A DNA stretch of 64,000 nt from an uncultured bacterium (lineage in GTDB: Bacteria > Cyanobacteriota > Vampirovibrionia > Gastranaerophilales > Gastranaerophilaceae), in NCBI GenBank assembly GCA_950022695.1, contig CATLLN010000002.1, positions 512,520-576,519 of the forward strand, given 5' to 3'. The translations under genes and the position numbers were made by a program. Positions 1 through 8,830 of the stretch are shown here, one piece after another. The notes under the pieces are model-generated. The model worked only from the letters and a program-made list of their open reading frames with translations, had not been told where the DNA came from and did no database searches. Each line of letters begins with the position of its first letter. Positions within the stretch are counted from its first letter, which is position 1.

Positions 1-982
<982 letters not shown>

Positions 983-1014
983 CATAGTAAATATTATTTA
1001 AAAAGGAAAAAACT

Positions 1015-2064
1015 ATGATTATAATTATGGAGCGTGACGCAAGTAAGATTAATATCCAAACCGTCACAGATTTATTAAAGGAACACGGATTTCAGGTTCT
1101 TGTAAAAGAAGGCGATGTTCATACAGTAATTGATGCACTCGGGGATAAAACAACATTATCGCCGGGAAGAATTGAAGCACTTGAAGGGGTAAAACAAATT
1201 AAGTTTATCCGTGAACCTTTCAGGCTTGCATCCCGTGACAGAAAATCAGAAGATACAGTTATTGAATTTGAAAACGGTGTAAAAATCGGTGGCGCTAACC
1301 GTCCGGTTGCAATGGTAGGTCCGTGTTCTGTTGAAGAAGATTATGAAGGATTACGCCAGGTTGCATTTGCAGCAAAAGAACTTGGATGCCAATTCCTCCG
1401 CGGCGGAGCATTCAAACCAAGAACATCACCTTATGATTTTGACGGATTAGGCGAAAAAGGCTTACAACTTCTTGCCCGTGCTAAAGAAGAAACCGGACTT
1501 CTGGTCGTTACAGAATTGATGGATTCTGCTGATTTAGATTTAGTATGTAAATACGCTGATATTATCCAAATCGGTGCAAGAAACATGCAAAATTTTAAAC
1601 TTTTGAAATCAGTCGGCAAATGCAACAAACCTGTTATCTTAAAAAGAGGTCCTGCAAATACAATCAGAGAATTCCTGCTTGCGGCAGAACATATTATGTA
1701 TAACGGAAACGAAAAAGTTATTCTTTGCGAACGCGGTTTGAAAAGTTTTGACAGCGCATTTACAAGAAATCTTCTTGATATTTCAGCAGTTCCTGTTATT
1801 AAAAAGTATTCTCACCTTCCGATTATTGTTGACCCAAGCCACGGTACAGGTCAAAGATACTTGATTGAACCAATGGCAAAAGCAGGACTTGTAGTAGGTG
1901 CTGACGGTATTATGGTTGAAGTTCATCACAATCCGTCCCAAGCACTTAGTGATGGAAAACAAAGTCTTTCTATTCCGCAGTTTAAAGAAGTTTTCTCAAG
2001 ATTAAATAATTTAATTGATACTTTACATCTTGAAAAAAGTTCTTCTTTTTCTTGTGTGGAATAA
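1015..2064 (+). CDS. aroF: 3-deoxy-7-phosphoheptulonate (DAHP) synthase, type I beta with N-terminal regulatory domain
   Basis: Condenses phosphoenolpyruvate and erythrose 4-phosphate, the first step of the shikimate pathway. The 349-residue protein has an N-terminal ferredoxin-like/ACT-type segment (about residues 1-75), as in Thermotoga-type enzymes where it mediates feedback control, then a KDO8P/DAHP-synthase barrel. Diagnostic motifs are GPCSVE, LRGGAFKPRTSPYDFDGLG, ILKRGPANTI and DPSHGTGQR, carrying the substrate- and metal-binding residues. The ATG at 1015 is preceded by AAAAAGG. Prephenate dehydrogenase lies 0.6 kb downstream on the other strand, so two aromatic amino acid steps sit close together but not in one operon. 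A rho-independent terminator follows. Confidence 0.95.
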   Translation: MIIIMERDASKINIQTVTDLLKEHGFQVLVKEGDVHTVIDALGDKTTLSPGRIEALEGVKQIKFIREPFRLASRDRKSEDTVIEFENGVKIGGANRPVAMVGPCSVEEDYEGLRQVAFAAKELGCQFLRGGAFKPRTSPYDFDGLGEKGLQLLARAKEETGLLVVTELMDSADLDLVCKYADIIQIGARNMQNFKLLKSVGKCNKPVILKRGPANTIREFLLAAEHIMYNGNEKVILCERGLKSFDSAFTRNLLDISAVPVIKKYSHLPIIVDPSHGTGQRYLIEPMAKAGLVVGADGIMVEVHHNPSQALSDGKQSLSIPQFKEVFSRLNNLIDTLHLEKSSSFSCVE

Positions 2065-2090
2065 AATATTACAAAACATTAAGAACTAAA

Positions 2091-2131
2091 ATGCTTGAAT
2101 ATTCTCGGGTATTCAGGCATTTGTTTTTTTA
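2091..2131 (+). terminator. Rho-independent terminator after DAHP synthase
   Basis: Stem ATGCTTGAATA pairs with TATTCAGGCAT (one G-T pair) across a short loop, followed by TTGTTTTTTT. Confidence 0.75.
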
Positions 2132-2137
2132 ATTTTT

Positions 2138-2175
2138 CATATTAGCAATTTTTTCTTCTAAAAATACTTTATAAA
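2138..2175 (+). promoter_or_regulatory. Shared upstream motif and putative promoter
   Basis: CATATTAGCAATTTTT (2138-2153) is identical to a 16-base stretch at 9779-9794 upstream of another small membrane-protein gene. A TATAAA lies 16 bases downstream (2170-2175); in the other copy TAATAA lies 15 bases downstream. This looks like a common promoter or activator site; the regulator is unknown. Confidence 0.4.
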
Positions 2176-2209
2176 AATGTAGGTTAAAGGTTAGAAAGGA
2201 AATTGTGTT

Positions 2210-2635
2210 ATGTCATCATTATTTGTAGGTTCAACAGCAGGTTATGCTCCTGCTTTACAACAAAAAGCAGTTAATCCACAAACTGATAAAGTTTATATCG
2301 ATCCAATTACAGGCGAAAAAACAACCTGGAAACCGGGCTTGATTTTCCCTGAAAAAGAACAAAAATCAAATACAACAAAAGTTATTGGTACAGTTGCAGG
2401 TCTTGCAGCAACAGCCGTTTTAGGGTATGTATTCAGAGGAAAACTAAAAAATGTTGCAGCTAAAGCTTATACATATTTGAAAAGTTCTAAAGTAGGACAA
2501 TTGGCTAAGAATAGTTTAGCTCAATTCAAGCCATATTTAGCAACAGCTAAAACAAAAGCTGCAAATTTATATAATAAAGGCGCTCAATGGGTGAACAACC
2601 TATTGAAAAAAGCTCCAACAACACCAACTCCATAA
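2210..2635 (+). CDS. Uncharacterised Ala/Lys-rich protein with one hydrophobic segment
   Basis: 141 residues, no family recognised. The first 50 residues are hydrophilic and include a DPITGEKTTWKPG stretch. A single hydrophobic helix (about residues 54-73, VIGTVAGLAATAVLGYVF) is followed by a strongly basic, Ala/Lys/Tyr-rich tail ending in a Pro/Thr run. No cleavable signal peptide is seen. A good ribosome binding site (AGAAAGGAAA) precedes the ATG. The gene is monocistronic, between a terminator and a convergent gene. Its upstream region shares a 16-base element with the 107-residue protein gene at 9838, so the two may be co-regulated. Confidence 0.7.
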   Translation: MSSLFVGSTAGYAPALQQKAVNPQTDKVYIDPITGEKTTWKPGLIFPEKEQKSNTTKVIGTVAGLAATAVLGYVFRGKLKNVAAKAYTYLKSSKVGQLAKNSLAQFKPYLATAKTKAANLYNKGAQWVNNLLKKAPTTPTP

Positions 2636-2646
2636 TTAAAAGAAAA

Positions 2647-3399
2647 TTATAAAAACATCGACTGGCGATTTAATTTAATTTCATTTATCTGTTCAAGATA
2701 ATCCGAATTAGTTAAGTCGCCAATTGATTTATAAAGTTTTAAAATACTTGTTTGAATATTTTCAGAATTCATCTGCACCATATCATTTGCCATTTCTGTA
2801 TTTGACATTGCAAGACGAGTCATATCACGGAAACCTGATGCCGCAATTTCAAGTGCTATAGGATTCTCAGCCGCTGTTTTGAATATTGCCTGAGCCACAA
2901 CCATTGGCATATGTGAAATTAATGCAACTGCTTCATCATGCTTTTCCGGTGTTGTAATAACAGTACGCGCACCAAGTTCTTCTATTAATTCAACAAGTCT
3001 TGAATCCTCTCCAAAAACAGGAGTAATAACCCATTTTGCACCTTTAAAAAGCCCTTCAAAAGAATTCTCAAATCCCTTATGCTCAGTCCCTGCCATTGGA
3101 TGAGACGGAACAAATTTATACGGACGAGATTTTTTTGAAACAAAACCTTTCAACGAACAAACATCAGTTACAACCGTATCAGGAAGTAAAATTTCTTCTA
3201 ATTTATCCAAAACCTCAAGCGTTTTATTCATTGCAGTACAAACAAACACAAAATCACAAGTTCTTAAAATATCATAATTTTTATAAATACTATCTCCACT
3301 TTGAGAATTTGAAACCGCAATAACATTATAATTTAGTTTCTTTAAGTCCTTAAAAATTGAACCGCCGATTAAACCTAAACCTACAACACCAATCTTCAT
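2647..3399 (-). CDS. tyrA: Prephenate dehydrogenase
   Basis: NAD(P)-dependent oxidative decarboxylation of prephenate in tyrosine synthesis. The 250-residue protein opens with a Rossmann fingerprint (KIGVVGLGLIGGS), and has the PDH-family stretches DVCSLK, PSHPMAGTEHKG and ALISHMPMVVA. It is close to the minimal catalytic size; no C-terminal ACT domain is present. The start at 3399 was chosen because TAAGGAG lies directly upstream and the Rossmann motif begins at residue 2; an upstream in-frame extension to 3432 would run into the preceding gene. The binding site overlaps the stop codon of the HTH/zinc-ribbon gene 8 bases upstream, so the two form an operon. Confidence 0.92.
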   Translation of the reverse strand: MKIGVVGLGLIGGSIFKDLKKLNYNVIAVSNSQSGDSIYKNYDILRTCDFVFVCTAMNKTLEVLDKLEEILLPDTVVTDVCSLKGFVSKKSRPYKFVPSHPMAGTEHKGFENSFEGLFKGAKWVITPVFGEDSRLVELIEELGARTVITTPEKHDEAVALISHMPMVVAQAIFKTAAENPIALEIAASGFRDMTRLAMSNTEMANDMVQMNSENIQTSILKLYKSIGDLTNSDYLEQINEIKLNRQSMFL

Positions 3400-3407
3400 A
3401 AAACTCC

Positions 3408-3812
3408 TTAAGAATGAATTTGAAACGGACACTTTGTACAGTGAGCTTTCGGGTGAAGTATCAAATTATCTTCTAAATCATACATCTTTGCAACCCTTGT
3501 ATCTAAAGGTGCACCGCATTTCGGACATTTCAAGCCGCCAGCTCCGTTTAATATCAATTGTTTTAAACTTTCAATAATTTCAGGGGACACAATATCACTT
3601 GCAATATCTTTCTCCAAGGCTTTAATTTCATCAGGTTCACATTTTAAAGCTTTTGCAAGCGCCTGTCTTATTGTAACAGGTAAAAATAGCTCTTTTCCGG
3701 CTTCGATTTCTTCAACTACATGAACAGAAATATTTGCAGCAACCGCCAAACCTTTCTGTGTAAAGCCCATTTCATCACGTTTTGACTGAATAAATCTTGC
3801 TAAAGTTTTCAT
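3408..3812 (-). CDS. XRE-family HTH regulator with C-terminal zinc ribbon
   Basis: 134 residues. An N-terminal helix-turn-helix of the XRE/Cro type (about residues 5-60, including FTQKGLAVAANISVHVVEEI) is joined to a C-terminal zinc-ribbon-like segment with CPKCGAP and HCTKCP Cys pairs. It is presumably a cytosolic DNA-binding regulator; its target is unknown. It sits immediately upstream of and in operon with tyrA. The chosen ATG has no Shine-Dalgarno but is preceded by TGC-TATGAT with exactly 6 bases between the -10 box and ATG, the arrangement expected for a leaderless mRNA. Longer in-frame extensions start with no ribosome binding site and add a hydrophobic stretch atypical of the family. 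Confidence 0.8.
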   Translation of the reverse strand: MKTLARFIQSKRDEMGFTQKGLAVAANISVHVVEEIEAGKELFLPVTIRQALAKALKCEPDEIKALEKDIASDIVSPEIIESLKQLILNGAGGLKCPKCGAPLDTRVAKMYDLEDNLILHPKAHCTKCPFQIHS

Positions 3813-4010
3813 ACAAATATCATAGCATAAATTGGTATCATTCATAATTATTAAGATTTGTAACACAAAATAAAAAACCTTTAGAACATAATAAGCGAAA
3901 TGATTTTGACACATTACACTCATAAAATAACTTTATCTGACATGCAATTTTTCAAATCAAAAATTGTTTATATAAGTACGGGGAACAAATAAAGAAACGG
4001 GGAAAAGAAT

Positions 4011-5090
4011 ATGTCATACGGAAATGTAACATATCAATCTTATGCTAACATACCATTTATGAATGTACTACCGTGCATTACAACAAATTTTGGCGGTGAC
4101 CTTCAAGTGGCAACAATACCTGATTATGCAAGTGCGCCAATTGGAATACAACTGAATGGTTTGGCTCAACAAGCATTAACTCCGCCTTTAGCAGGTTTAC
4201 CTAATGTTCAAGTACCAAGTCAAGATCAAGTTAACAATTATGTCAATGCTTTATTTGCACCAATAGCAAATAATATTGCAAGCAGCAATATTAACAGCAA
4301 TCTGGCAAACATTAAAATGACCAGAGATAAATTGAATGCTATGCTCCTTGATGATAAAAATAAAGACCATAAAGATGAAATAAATTCTTTATTAGACAGA
4401 TTGAAAAAAGCAGAAGAAGAACTTGTTGAATTAACAACAAAAACAGAATTATCAGCTGCTGAAGCATTAAAAGAATCAAACAGAATCGGTGATGAAATCA
4501 GAAATATCATTAACGATGCAAATAATATCGGCAAAGCAAAAACCAATAAAGCTGATGATGAAAATCAAGTGGACGAAAACGAGCAAGTCGATAACAATGA
4601 AGAAACCGATAATGAAGAAGTAAATGAAAATAATGAAACACAAGGCAAAAAAGGATATTCCGATGAAGCTTTAGATATTGCAGATGAATTCTATGATGCA
4701 ACTTATAGCAGCAGCATAGGTACTGACAATGATAAATTTAATGCAGTATGTGAATATCTTAATAAAGATAACATTATAGATGTTATGCTTGCCTGGGAAG
4801 ATTCTCACAGTGCAGAAGAAAATGAATCATTTATGACAGCATTTATGTTTGATGCTGACAGAAGCCAAAAAATTAAATATGGAAAACATATTAGAAACGT
4901 ATTATTCAAAAAAGCAAAAGAACTTGGCATAAGTAATGAATGCCGTGAAGATTTTGCCAAAATCGATAAAGAAATGAACAGTTGGATATATGTAGATAAT
5001 GATGTTGCTAAAAATTACGACAACATTATTAAAAAGATTGCCGAAAAAGAAGGCAGAACATATAACACTGAAAAGTTTAAATATGATTAG
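4011..5090 (+). CDS. Uncharacterised acidic protein with coiled coil and annexin-like C-terminal stretch
   Basis: 359 residues, no confident family. The N-terminus (1-85) is Pro/Ala/Asn-rich without a classical signal peptide. Residues about 90-170 are predicted coiled coil (heptad-like, Leu/Glu/Lys rich). Residues 178-215 are a low-complexity Asp/Glu/Asn linker. The C-terminal 140 residues are helical and contain SIGTDNDKFNAVCEYLN followed by IIDVMLAWEDSH, which resembles the GTDE...L...N core of an annexin repeat, though this is a visual match only. Upstream is a purine-rich GGGGAAAAG site. An intrinsic terminator follows at 5174. Single-gene unit. Confidence 0.7.
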   Translation: MSYGNVTYQSYANIPFMNVLPCITTNFGGDLQVATIPDYASAPIGIQLNGLAQQALTPPLAGLPNVQVPSQDQVNNYVNALFAPIANNIASSNINSNLANIKMTRDKLNAMLLDDKNKDHKDEINSLLDRLKKAEEELVELTTKTELSAAEALKESNRIGDEIRNIINDANNIGKAKTNKADDENQVDENEQVDNNEETDNEEVNENNETQGKKGYSDEALDIADEFYDATYSSSIGTDNDKFNAVCEYLNKDNIIDVMLAWEDSHSAEENESFMTAFMFDADRSQKIKYGKHIRNVLFKKAKELGISNECREDFAKIDKEMNSWIYVDNDVAKNYDNIIKKIAEKEGRTYNTEKFKYD

Positions 5091-5173
5091 TAAGTATAGT
5101 TACGATTCCTCAATATAGAAATGTGAAAAACTTATGATTATTTAAGTAGGTTAGAAAAGTAGTGTAGAAATTT

Positions 5174-5202
5174 ATCCCTGAAAATATTCAGGGATTTTTT
5201 TT
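5174..5202 (+). terminator. Rho-independent terminator
   Basis: ATCCCTGAA (5174-5182) pairs with TTCAGGGAT (5187-5195) over a 4-base loop, followed by eight T. Confidence 0.85.
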
Positions 5203-5277
5203 GCGCTACAAATTATATAATAGATTCCGGCTCGTAGACCAAATGACATTTAACATTTACCCCTCTGCTCGACGGGC

Positions 5278-5306
5278 TTGATTTTTTATTTTCACTGTAT
5301 TATCAT
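5278..5306 (+). promoter_or_regulatory. Putative rpsO promoter
   Basis: TTGATT (5278-5283), 17-base spacer, TATCAT (5301-5306). The predicted leader is about 50 nt. Upstream (5205-5277) is a slightly GC-richer noncoding block with no gene or clear structure that I can identify. Confidence 0.45.
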
Positions 5307-5364
5307 CATGTTTGTAGAGTGCTTACGCCAATAATCACTCAACAAGAAAAAGGAAAAAATTAAA

Positions 5365-5634
5365 ATGTCAATTAACTTAAAAAACAAACAAGAAGTTGTT
5401 AAAGAATTCGGCAAGAACGAAAAAGACACAGGTTCATCAGCAGTTCAAGTTGCTATGATGACTAAAAAAATCAGCGAACTTACTGAACACTTAAAAGCTA
5501 ACAAAAAAGATTTCGCTACAAAAAGAGGTCTTTTAATGATGGTAGGTAAAAGAAAAAGATTACTTGCTTACATCAAATCTCAAAATCTTGACGAATACAG
5601 AGAATTGATTAAAAAATTAGGTATCAGAGGTTAA
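5365..5634 (+). CDS. rpsO: 30S ribosomal protein S15
   Basis: 89 residues, the standard length. S15 binds 16S rRNA in the central domain of the small subunit. The protein shows the family signature from FGKNEKDTGSSAVQVA through LTEHLKANKKDFATKRGLL and the basic MVGKRKRLLAYIK stretch. AAAAAGGAAAAA precedes the ATG. It is flanked by its own promoter and terminator, so it is a single-gene unit. Autoregulation of rpsO by S15 binding to the leader is common in bacteria, but no leader structure of a known class is evident here. Confidence 0.98.
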   Translation: MSINLKNKQEVVKEFGKNEKDTGSSAVQVAMMTKKISELTEHLKANKKDFATKRGLLMMVGKRKRLLAYIKSQNLDEYRELIKKLGIRG

Positions 5635-5653
5635 TTCTGATAAAACTTTAAAG

Positions 5654-5681
5654 AACCGACCCCTAAAAGGTCGGTTTTTTA
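5654..5681 (+). terminator. Rho-independent terminator of rpsO
   Basis: AACCGACC (5654-5661) pairs with GGTCGGTT (5669-5676), followed by a T run to 5680. Confidence 0.85.
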
Positions 5682-5698
5682 ATTCTAAATTAAACAAG

Positions 5699-5738
5699 TT
5701 CCCTCGCTCCTTGCGAGCTTGGGATAGAGTGAGGGGAG
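5699..5738 (+). repeat. CCCTC/GAGGG dispersed repeat, copy 1 (before hydF)
   Basis: TTCCCTCGCTCCTTGCGAGC followed by GGGATAGAGTGAGGGG. Outer CCCTC and GAGGG arms are complementary. The 3' arm supplies the hydF ribosome binding site, ending 3 bases before the ATG. Related copies are at 22191, 36277 and 44498. Confidence 0.6.
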
Positions 5739-5740
5739 AA

Positions 5741-6934
5741 ATGAAAACTTTAAAGTCAATGCGTTTACATATCGGAATTTTTGGCAAAACCAATGCCGGA
5801 AAATCTTCCATACTTAACAGAATTACAGGACAAGATATTTCCATAGTATCCGATATTGCAGGAACAACAACAGATGTTGTCGAAAAATCAATGGAACTTT
5901 TACCAATCGGACCGGTAAACTTTTTAGATACTGCAGGAATAAATGATTCCACCGAATTATCAAAAGAGCGTATTGAAAAAACAATGAAAATCCTTAACCG
6001 CACTGATATTGCTGTGATTGTATGCACTCCCGATGGTATTGACGATTATGAAAAATCACTTACTGAAAAGTTTAACGAACTCAAAATCCCGTTTATAATT
6101 TTAGTGAACAAAACCGATATTTCAAAAATTAATGAAGAAACACTTAATTCTTTAAAAGATTTTACAAAAAATATTATTTTAACATCTGCACATACAGATA
6201 AAGATTTAGTTTTCAAGTTTAAAGAAGCACTTGTAAAAATTCTTCCTGAAGATTTTGTAAATTCACCAAAAATCGCAGGTGATTTAATTCCTGAAAAAAG
6301 TACCGTAATCCTTGTTGTTCCGATAGATAAAGAAGCTCCAAAAGGAAGAATTATAATGCCGCAAGTTCAGACATTGAGGGATTTACTTGATTCAAATTGT
6401 ATAAGCATTGTTGTAAAAGAAAACGAATTGAAAAATGCTCTTGAGAATCTAAAAACTCCGCCATCACTTGTTATCACGGATTCTCAAGCTTTTAAACAAG
6501 TCTCTGAAATTGTTCCTGACAGTATTCCTTTAACCTCATTTTCAATTCTTTTTGCGAGATTAAAAGGTGATTTGAAAGCTTTTTCAAAAGGAGCTAAGGC
6601 AATTGATAAATTACAAGACGGCGATAGGGTTTTAATACTGGAAAGCTGTACGCATCACGCAATAGAAGATGATATAGGAAGGGTTAAAATCCCAAACCTT
6701 TTAAAACAGAAAACAGGTAAAAATTTAATTATAGAAAATATTGCAGGACACGATTTTCCTGATATTTCAAAATACAAATTAATAATTCATTGCGGCGCTT
6801 GTATGACAAACAGACGCGAAGTTTTATCCCGGATTCTAATAGCAAACAAACAAAATATTCCTATTTCAAACTACGGTATTGTAATTTCTTATTGTTTGGG
6901 AATTTTACCTCGCGCAACCGGAATTTTTAATTAA
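5741..6934 (+). CDS. hydF: [FeFe]-hydrogenase H-cluster maturation GTPase HydF
   Basis: HydF is the scaffold on which the 2Fe subcluster is assembled before transfer to HydA. The 397-residue protein has a TrmE/Era-type GTPase domain (P-loop GIFGKTNAGKSS, switch region GTTTD, DTAG, and NKTD) and a C-terminal Fe-S-binding domain with the family's ESCTHH and HCGACM cysteine/histidine ligands. The ATG at 5741 was chosen for the GAGGGGAG site that precedes it; an upstream GTG-type start would extend into a repeat element. HydG is encoded 11 kb away on the other strand, while HydE and HydA are not in this window. The 3' end overlaps the convergent licD gene by 30 bases. Confidence 0.95.
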   Translation: MKTLKSMRLHIGIFGKTNAGKSSILNRITGQDISIVSDIAGTTTDVVEKSMELLPIGPVNFLDTAGINDSTELSKERIEKTMKILNRTDIAVIVCTPDGIDDYEKSLTEKFNELKIPFIILVNKTDISKINEETLNSLKDFTKNIILTSAHTDKDLVFKFKEALVKILPEDFVNSPKIAGDLIPEKSTVILVVPIDKEAPKGRIIMPQVQTLRDLLDSNCISIVVKENELKNALENLKTPPSLVITDSQAFKQVSEIVPDSIPLTSFSILFARLKGDLKAFSKGAKAIDKLQDGDRVLILESCTHHAIEDDIGRVKIPNLLKQKTGKNLIIENIAGHDFPDISKYKLIIHCGACMTNRREVLSRILIANKQNIPISNYGIVISYCLGILPRATGIFN

Positions 6935-7870
6935 ATCATTTAAAACTGCCTTTTGTTCTTCAGGAATTTCCAAATAAGCAGAGTGTGCCATTCCGATTTT
7001 TGGCGGATAACCCATATAGTTTTTGCCGTAAACATCCGTTAAATATGTATCAGTATCGTTAATACACGGGAAATTTATCCCTTCAAAAGAAATTTCTTTT
7101 AGCGGGAAAAAAGTCTCATAGCTATGAATATAATTTTTTCCGGTATGTGCCATATCAATTGCACGAACGAAATCTGATTCAGGCAAATTACATTTCGTCT
7201 GTAAAATTTCATCCATATATTTTTTAGTTTTTGCTCTGATAATATCTGTATCAGAATCATTCTTGCAATCATTTACGAGCATTTTACGCTTTTGAGAAAT
7301 TTCTATCGTGCGAGTATACTGCTCATTTTTTGAAAGTTTTTCTCCATAAACATCAAGCGGAAAAATATCTACAAAAAGATACTTACATTTTTTATGTAAA
7401 ACTTTAATAAAACAAGTTGCCGGACAATCAGAATCTGCAACATATTTTGCGCAGACATCAGGATTTCGCGATGACTTTTCGAATGCTTCAATAATTTTAT
7501 CATAGCTGTCCCTTGGCATAATGGTATCAATATCATCATCCCATGGTATAAATCCTTTATGACGAACAGCACCAAGTAAAGTTCCGCCGTCAAGCCAATA
7601 TGTTAAATTATTTTCACGGCATACATAATCTAATTCTTTCAAAAGTTCTAAATTAGCCAACTGAATATCTCTTATCTGACCTTCTGCCGGCGGAATTGAT
7701 GTAATATCTACATTATTTTTCTTGTAATAATAATATAGATTTTCTTTTTTCTTACACGCATATTCTTTTTTTGCAACTTTTATCTTAATTCCAAAAACTT
7801 TTATTAGATTATGAGTACATTTGTAATCCGTAATCGAATAAATGTTTGATAATAATTCCTTAATATTCAT
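6905..7870 (-). CDS. LicD-family phosphotransferase
   Basis: LicD proteins transfer phosphocholine or related phospho-groups to surface glycans. The 321-residue protein has a poorly conserved N-terminus (1-65) and then the family core: LTYWLDGGTLLGAVRHKG and FIPWDDDIDT (about residues 90-115), whose Asp residues form the nucleotidyltransferase-fold metal site. It is the third gene of a plsC - GT8 - licD operon, consistent with synthesis or decoration of a lipid-linked glycan in the envelope. No signal peptide or membrane helix. The actual phospho-substrate cannot be told from sequence. Its stop codon lies inside the end of hydF on the other strand. Confidence 0.85.
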   Translation of the reverse strand: MNIKELLSNIYSITDYKCTHNLIKVFGIKIKVAKKEYACKKKENLYYYYKKNNVDITSIPPAEGQIRDIQLANLELLKELDYVCRENNLTYWLDGGTLLGAVRHKGFIPWDDDIDTIMPRDSYDKIIEAFEKSSRNPDVCAKYVADSDCPATCFIKVLHKKCKYLFVDIFPLDVYGEKLSKNEQYTRTIEISQKRKMLVNDCKNDSDTDIIRAKTKKYMDEILQTKCNLPESDFVRAIDMAHTGKNYIHSYETFFPLKEISFEGINFPCINDTDTYLTDVYGKNYMGYPPKIGMAHSAYLEIPEEQKAVLNDLIKNSGCAR

Positions 7871-7893
7871 AATTCCAACTTTTTCATTTTAAT

Positions 7894-8808
7894 CTAAAAT
7901 AAAGGTTTAAAATATGTATAATACAATGCCTGATAGAATTTTGGTCTGAGCATGAAAAACGGCCTGTATTTTATATATTTTATAAGTGAGGCAATTTGAT
8001 TTTTGGTGTACCAGTAATCTTTTTCATCATCGAGCAACGCCCAAGGTGTTAATTGCAGGTATTTAAAGTAATAATTTCTGTGATAACTGAATGAACCAAA
8101 ATGCCAAGGTTTATTTTTTGCTACAAAATGTATTATTTTCGGATTATTTGTATAACTTGAGCGGTTCGTAAAATTACTTGACTGAACATTCCATTCATCC
8201 GGTACAATTTTAATTCTTCCCTCAAGTGAGAAATTAATTATATCCTGGTCTCCGGTTTTTATTTTGTCGTAATTATTTTTTGTATATTCATAAAAAATAT
8301 CTTCAATATTTTCTTTTCTGAATTTGACAAGATCAAATAAGACCATGCCTGCGTTAATGTATTTTGCACCTTTCCAAGCTTTTTTGCCATAAACTCTAAT
8401 ATCAAGAACGCCTGCTATTACATTATCTCCAAGCTCTGTTGTAAACAATTCTTCCAAATCATCATTTACAACCATATCGCAATCCATATAGATAATCCTA
8501 TCCACTTCGGGTAGAATTTGAGCAAGTTTTAACCTGTAATAAGTCTGTAAAGTAACATATTGATGAGTTTTAATATTTTTATACATTTCAAATTGCGAAT
8601 CATCGACTTTCACAAACTTTATTTCGCAGTCTTTAATACTTTTTAAAGACATAATTTTATCAATATTTTCCTGTGCAACCCCGCCATCAAGTATATAAAA
8701 ATGTAAATAACTTTCAGGTTTAGCATTGGCAAGAACAGATGCAATTACAACTCCTGCGTATTTGCTGTAATTATCATCGCATGCCAGACAAACATTTATA
8801 TCACTCAT
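7894..8808 (-). CDS. Glycosyltransferase family 8 protein
   Basis: 304 residues. GT8 enzymes are retaining glycosyltransferases that use UDP-sugars (galactosyl- or glucosyltransferases of lipopolysaccharide, general stress protein A type). The N-terminal nucleotide-sugar fold starts with VCLACDDNYSKYAGV; the metal-binding DxD is in YMDCDMVV (residues 109-111); NAGMVLFDL and IIHFVAKNKPWHFG are further family motifs, the last His being a metal ligand. The ATG at 8808 was chosen because GGAG stands 6 bases upstream; a TTG at 8820 is possible but contains that site. It sits between plsC and licD with gaps of 22 and 23 bases, so it is part of one operon. Confidence 0.9.
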   Translation of the reverse strand: MSDINVCLACDDNYSKYAGVVIASVLANAKPESYLHFYILDGGVAQENIDKIMSLKSIKDCEIKFVKVDDSQFEMYKNIKTHQYVTLQTYYRLKLAQILPEVDRIIYMDCDMVVNDDLEELFTTELGDNVIAGVLDIRVYGKKAWKGAKYINAGMVLFDLVKFRKENIEDIFYEYTKNNYDKIKTGDQDIINFSLEGRIKIVPDEWNVQSSNFTNRSSYTNNPKIIHFVAKNKPWHFGSFSYHRNYYFKYLQLTPWALLDDEKDYWYTKNQIASLIKYIKYRPFFMLRPKFYQALYYTYFKPLF

Positions 8809-8830
8809 CTCATACTCCAATTTTTACAGC

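Noticed and set aside
5205-5290. tRNA-like or S15-binding leader before rpsO
   Set aside because: No cloverleaf and no match to known S15 leader classes could be built by eye.
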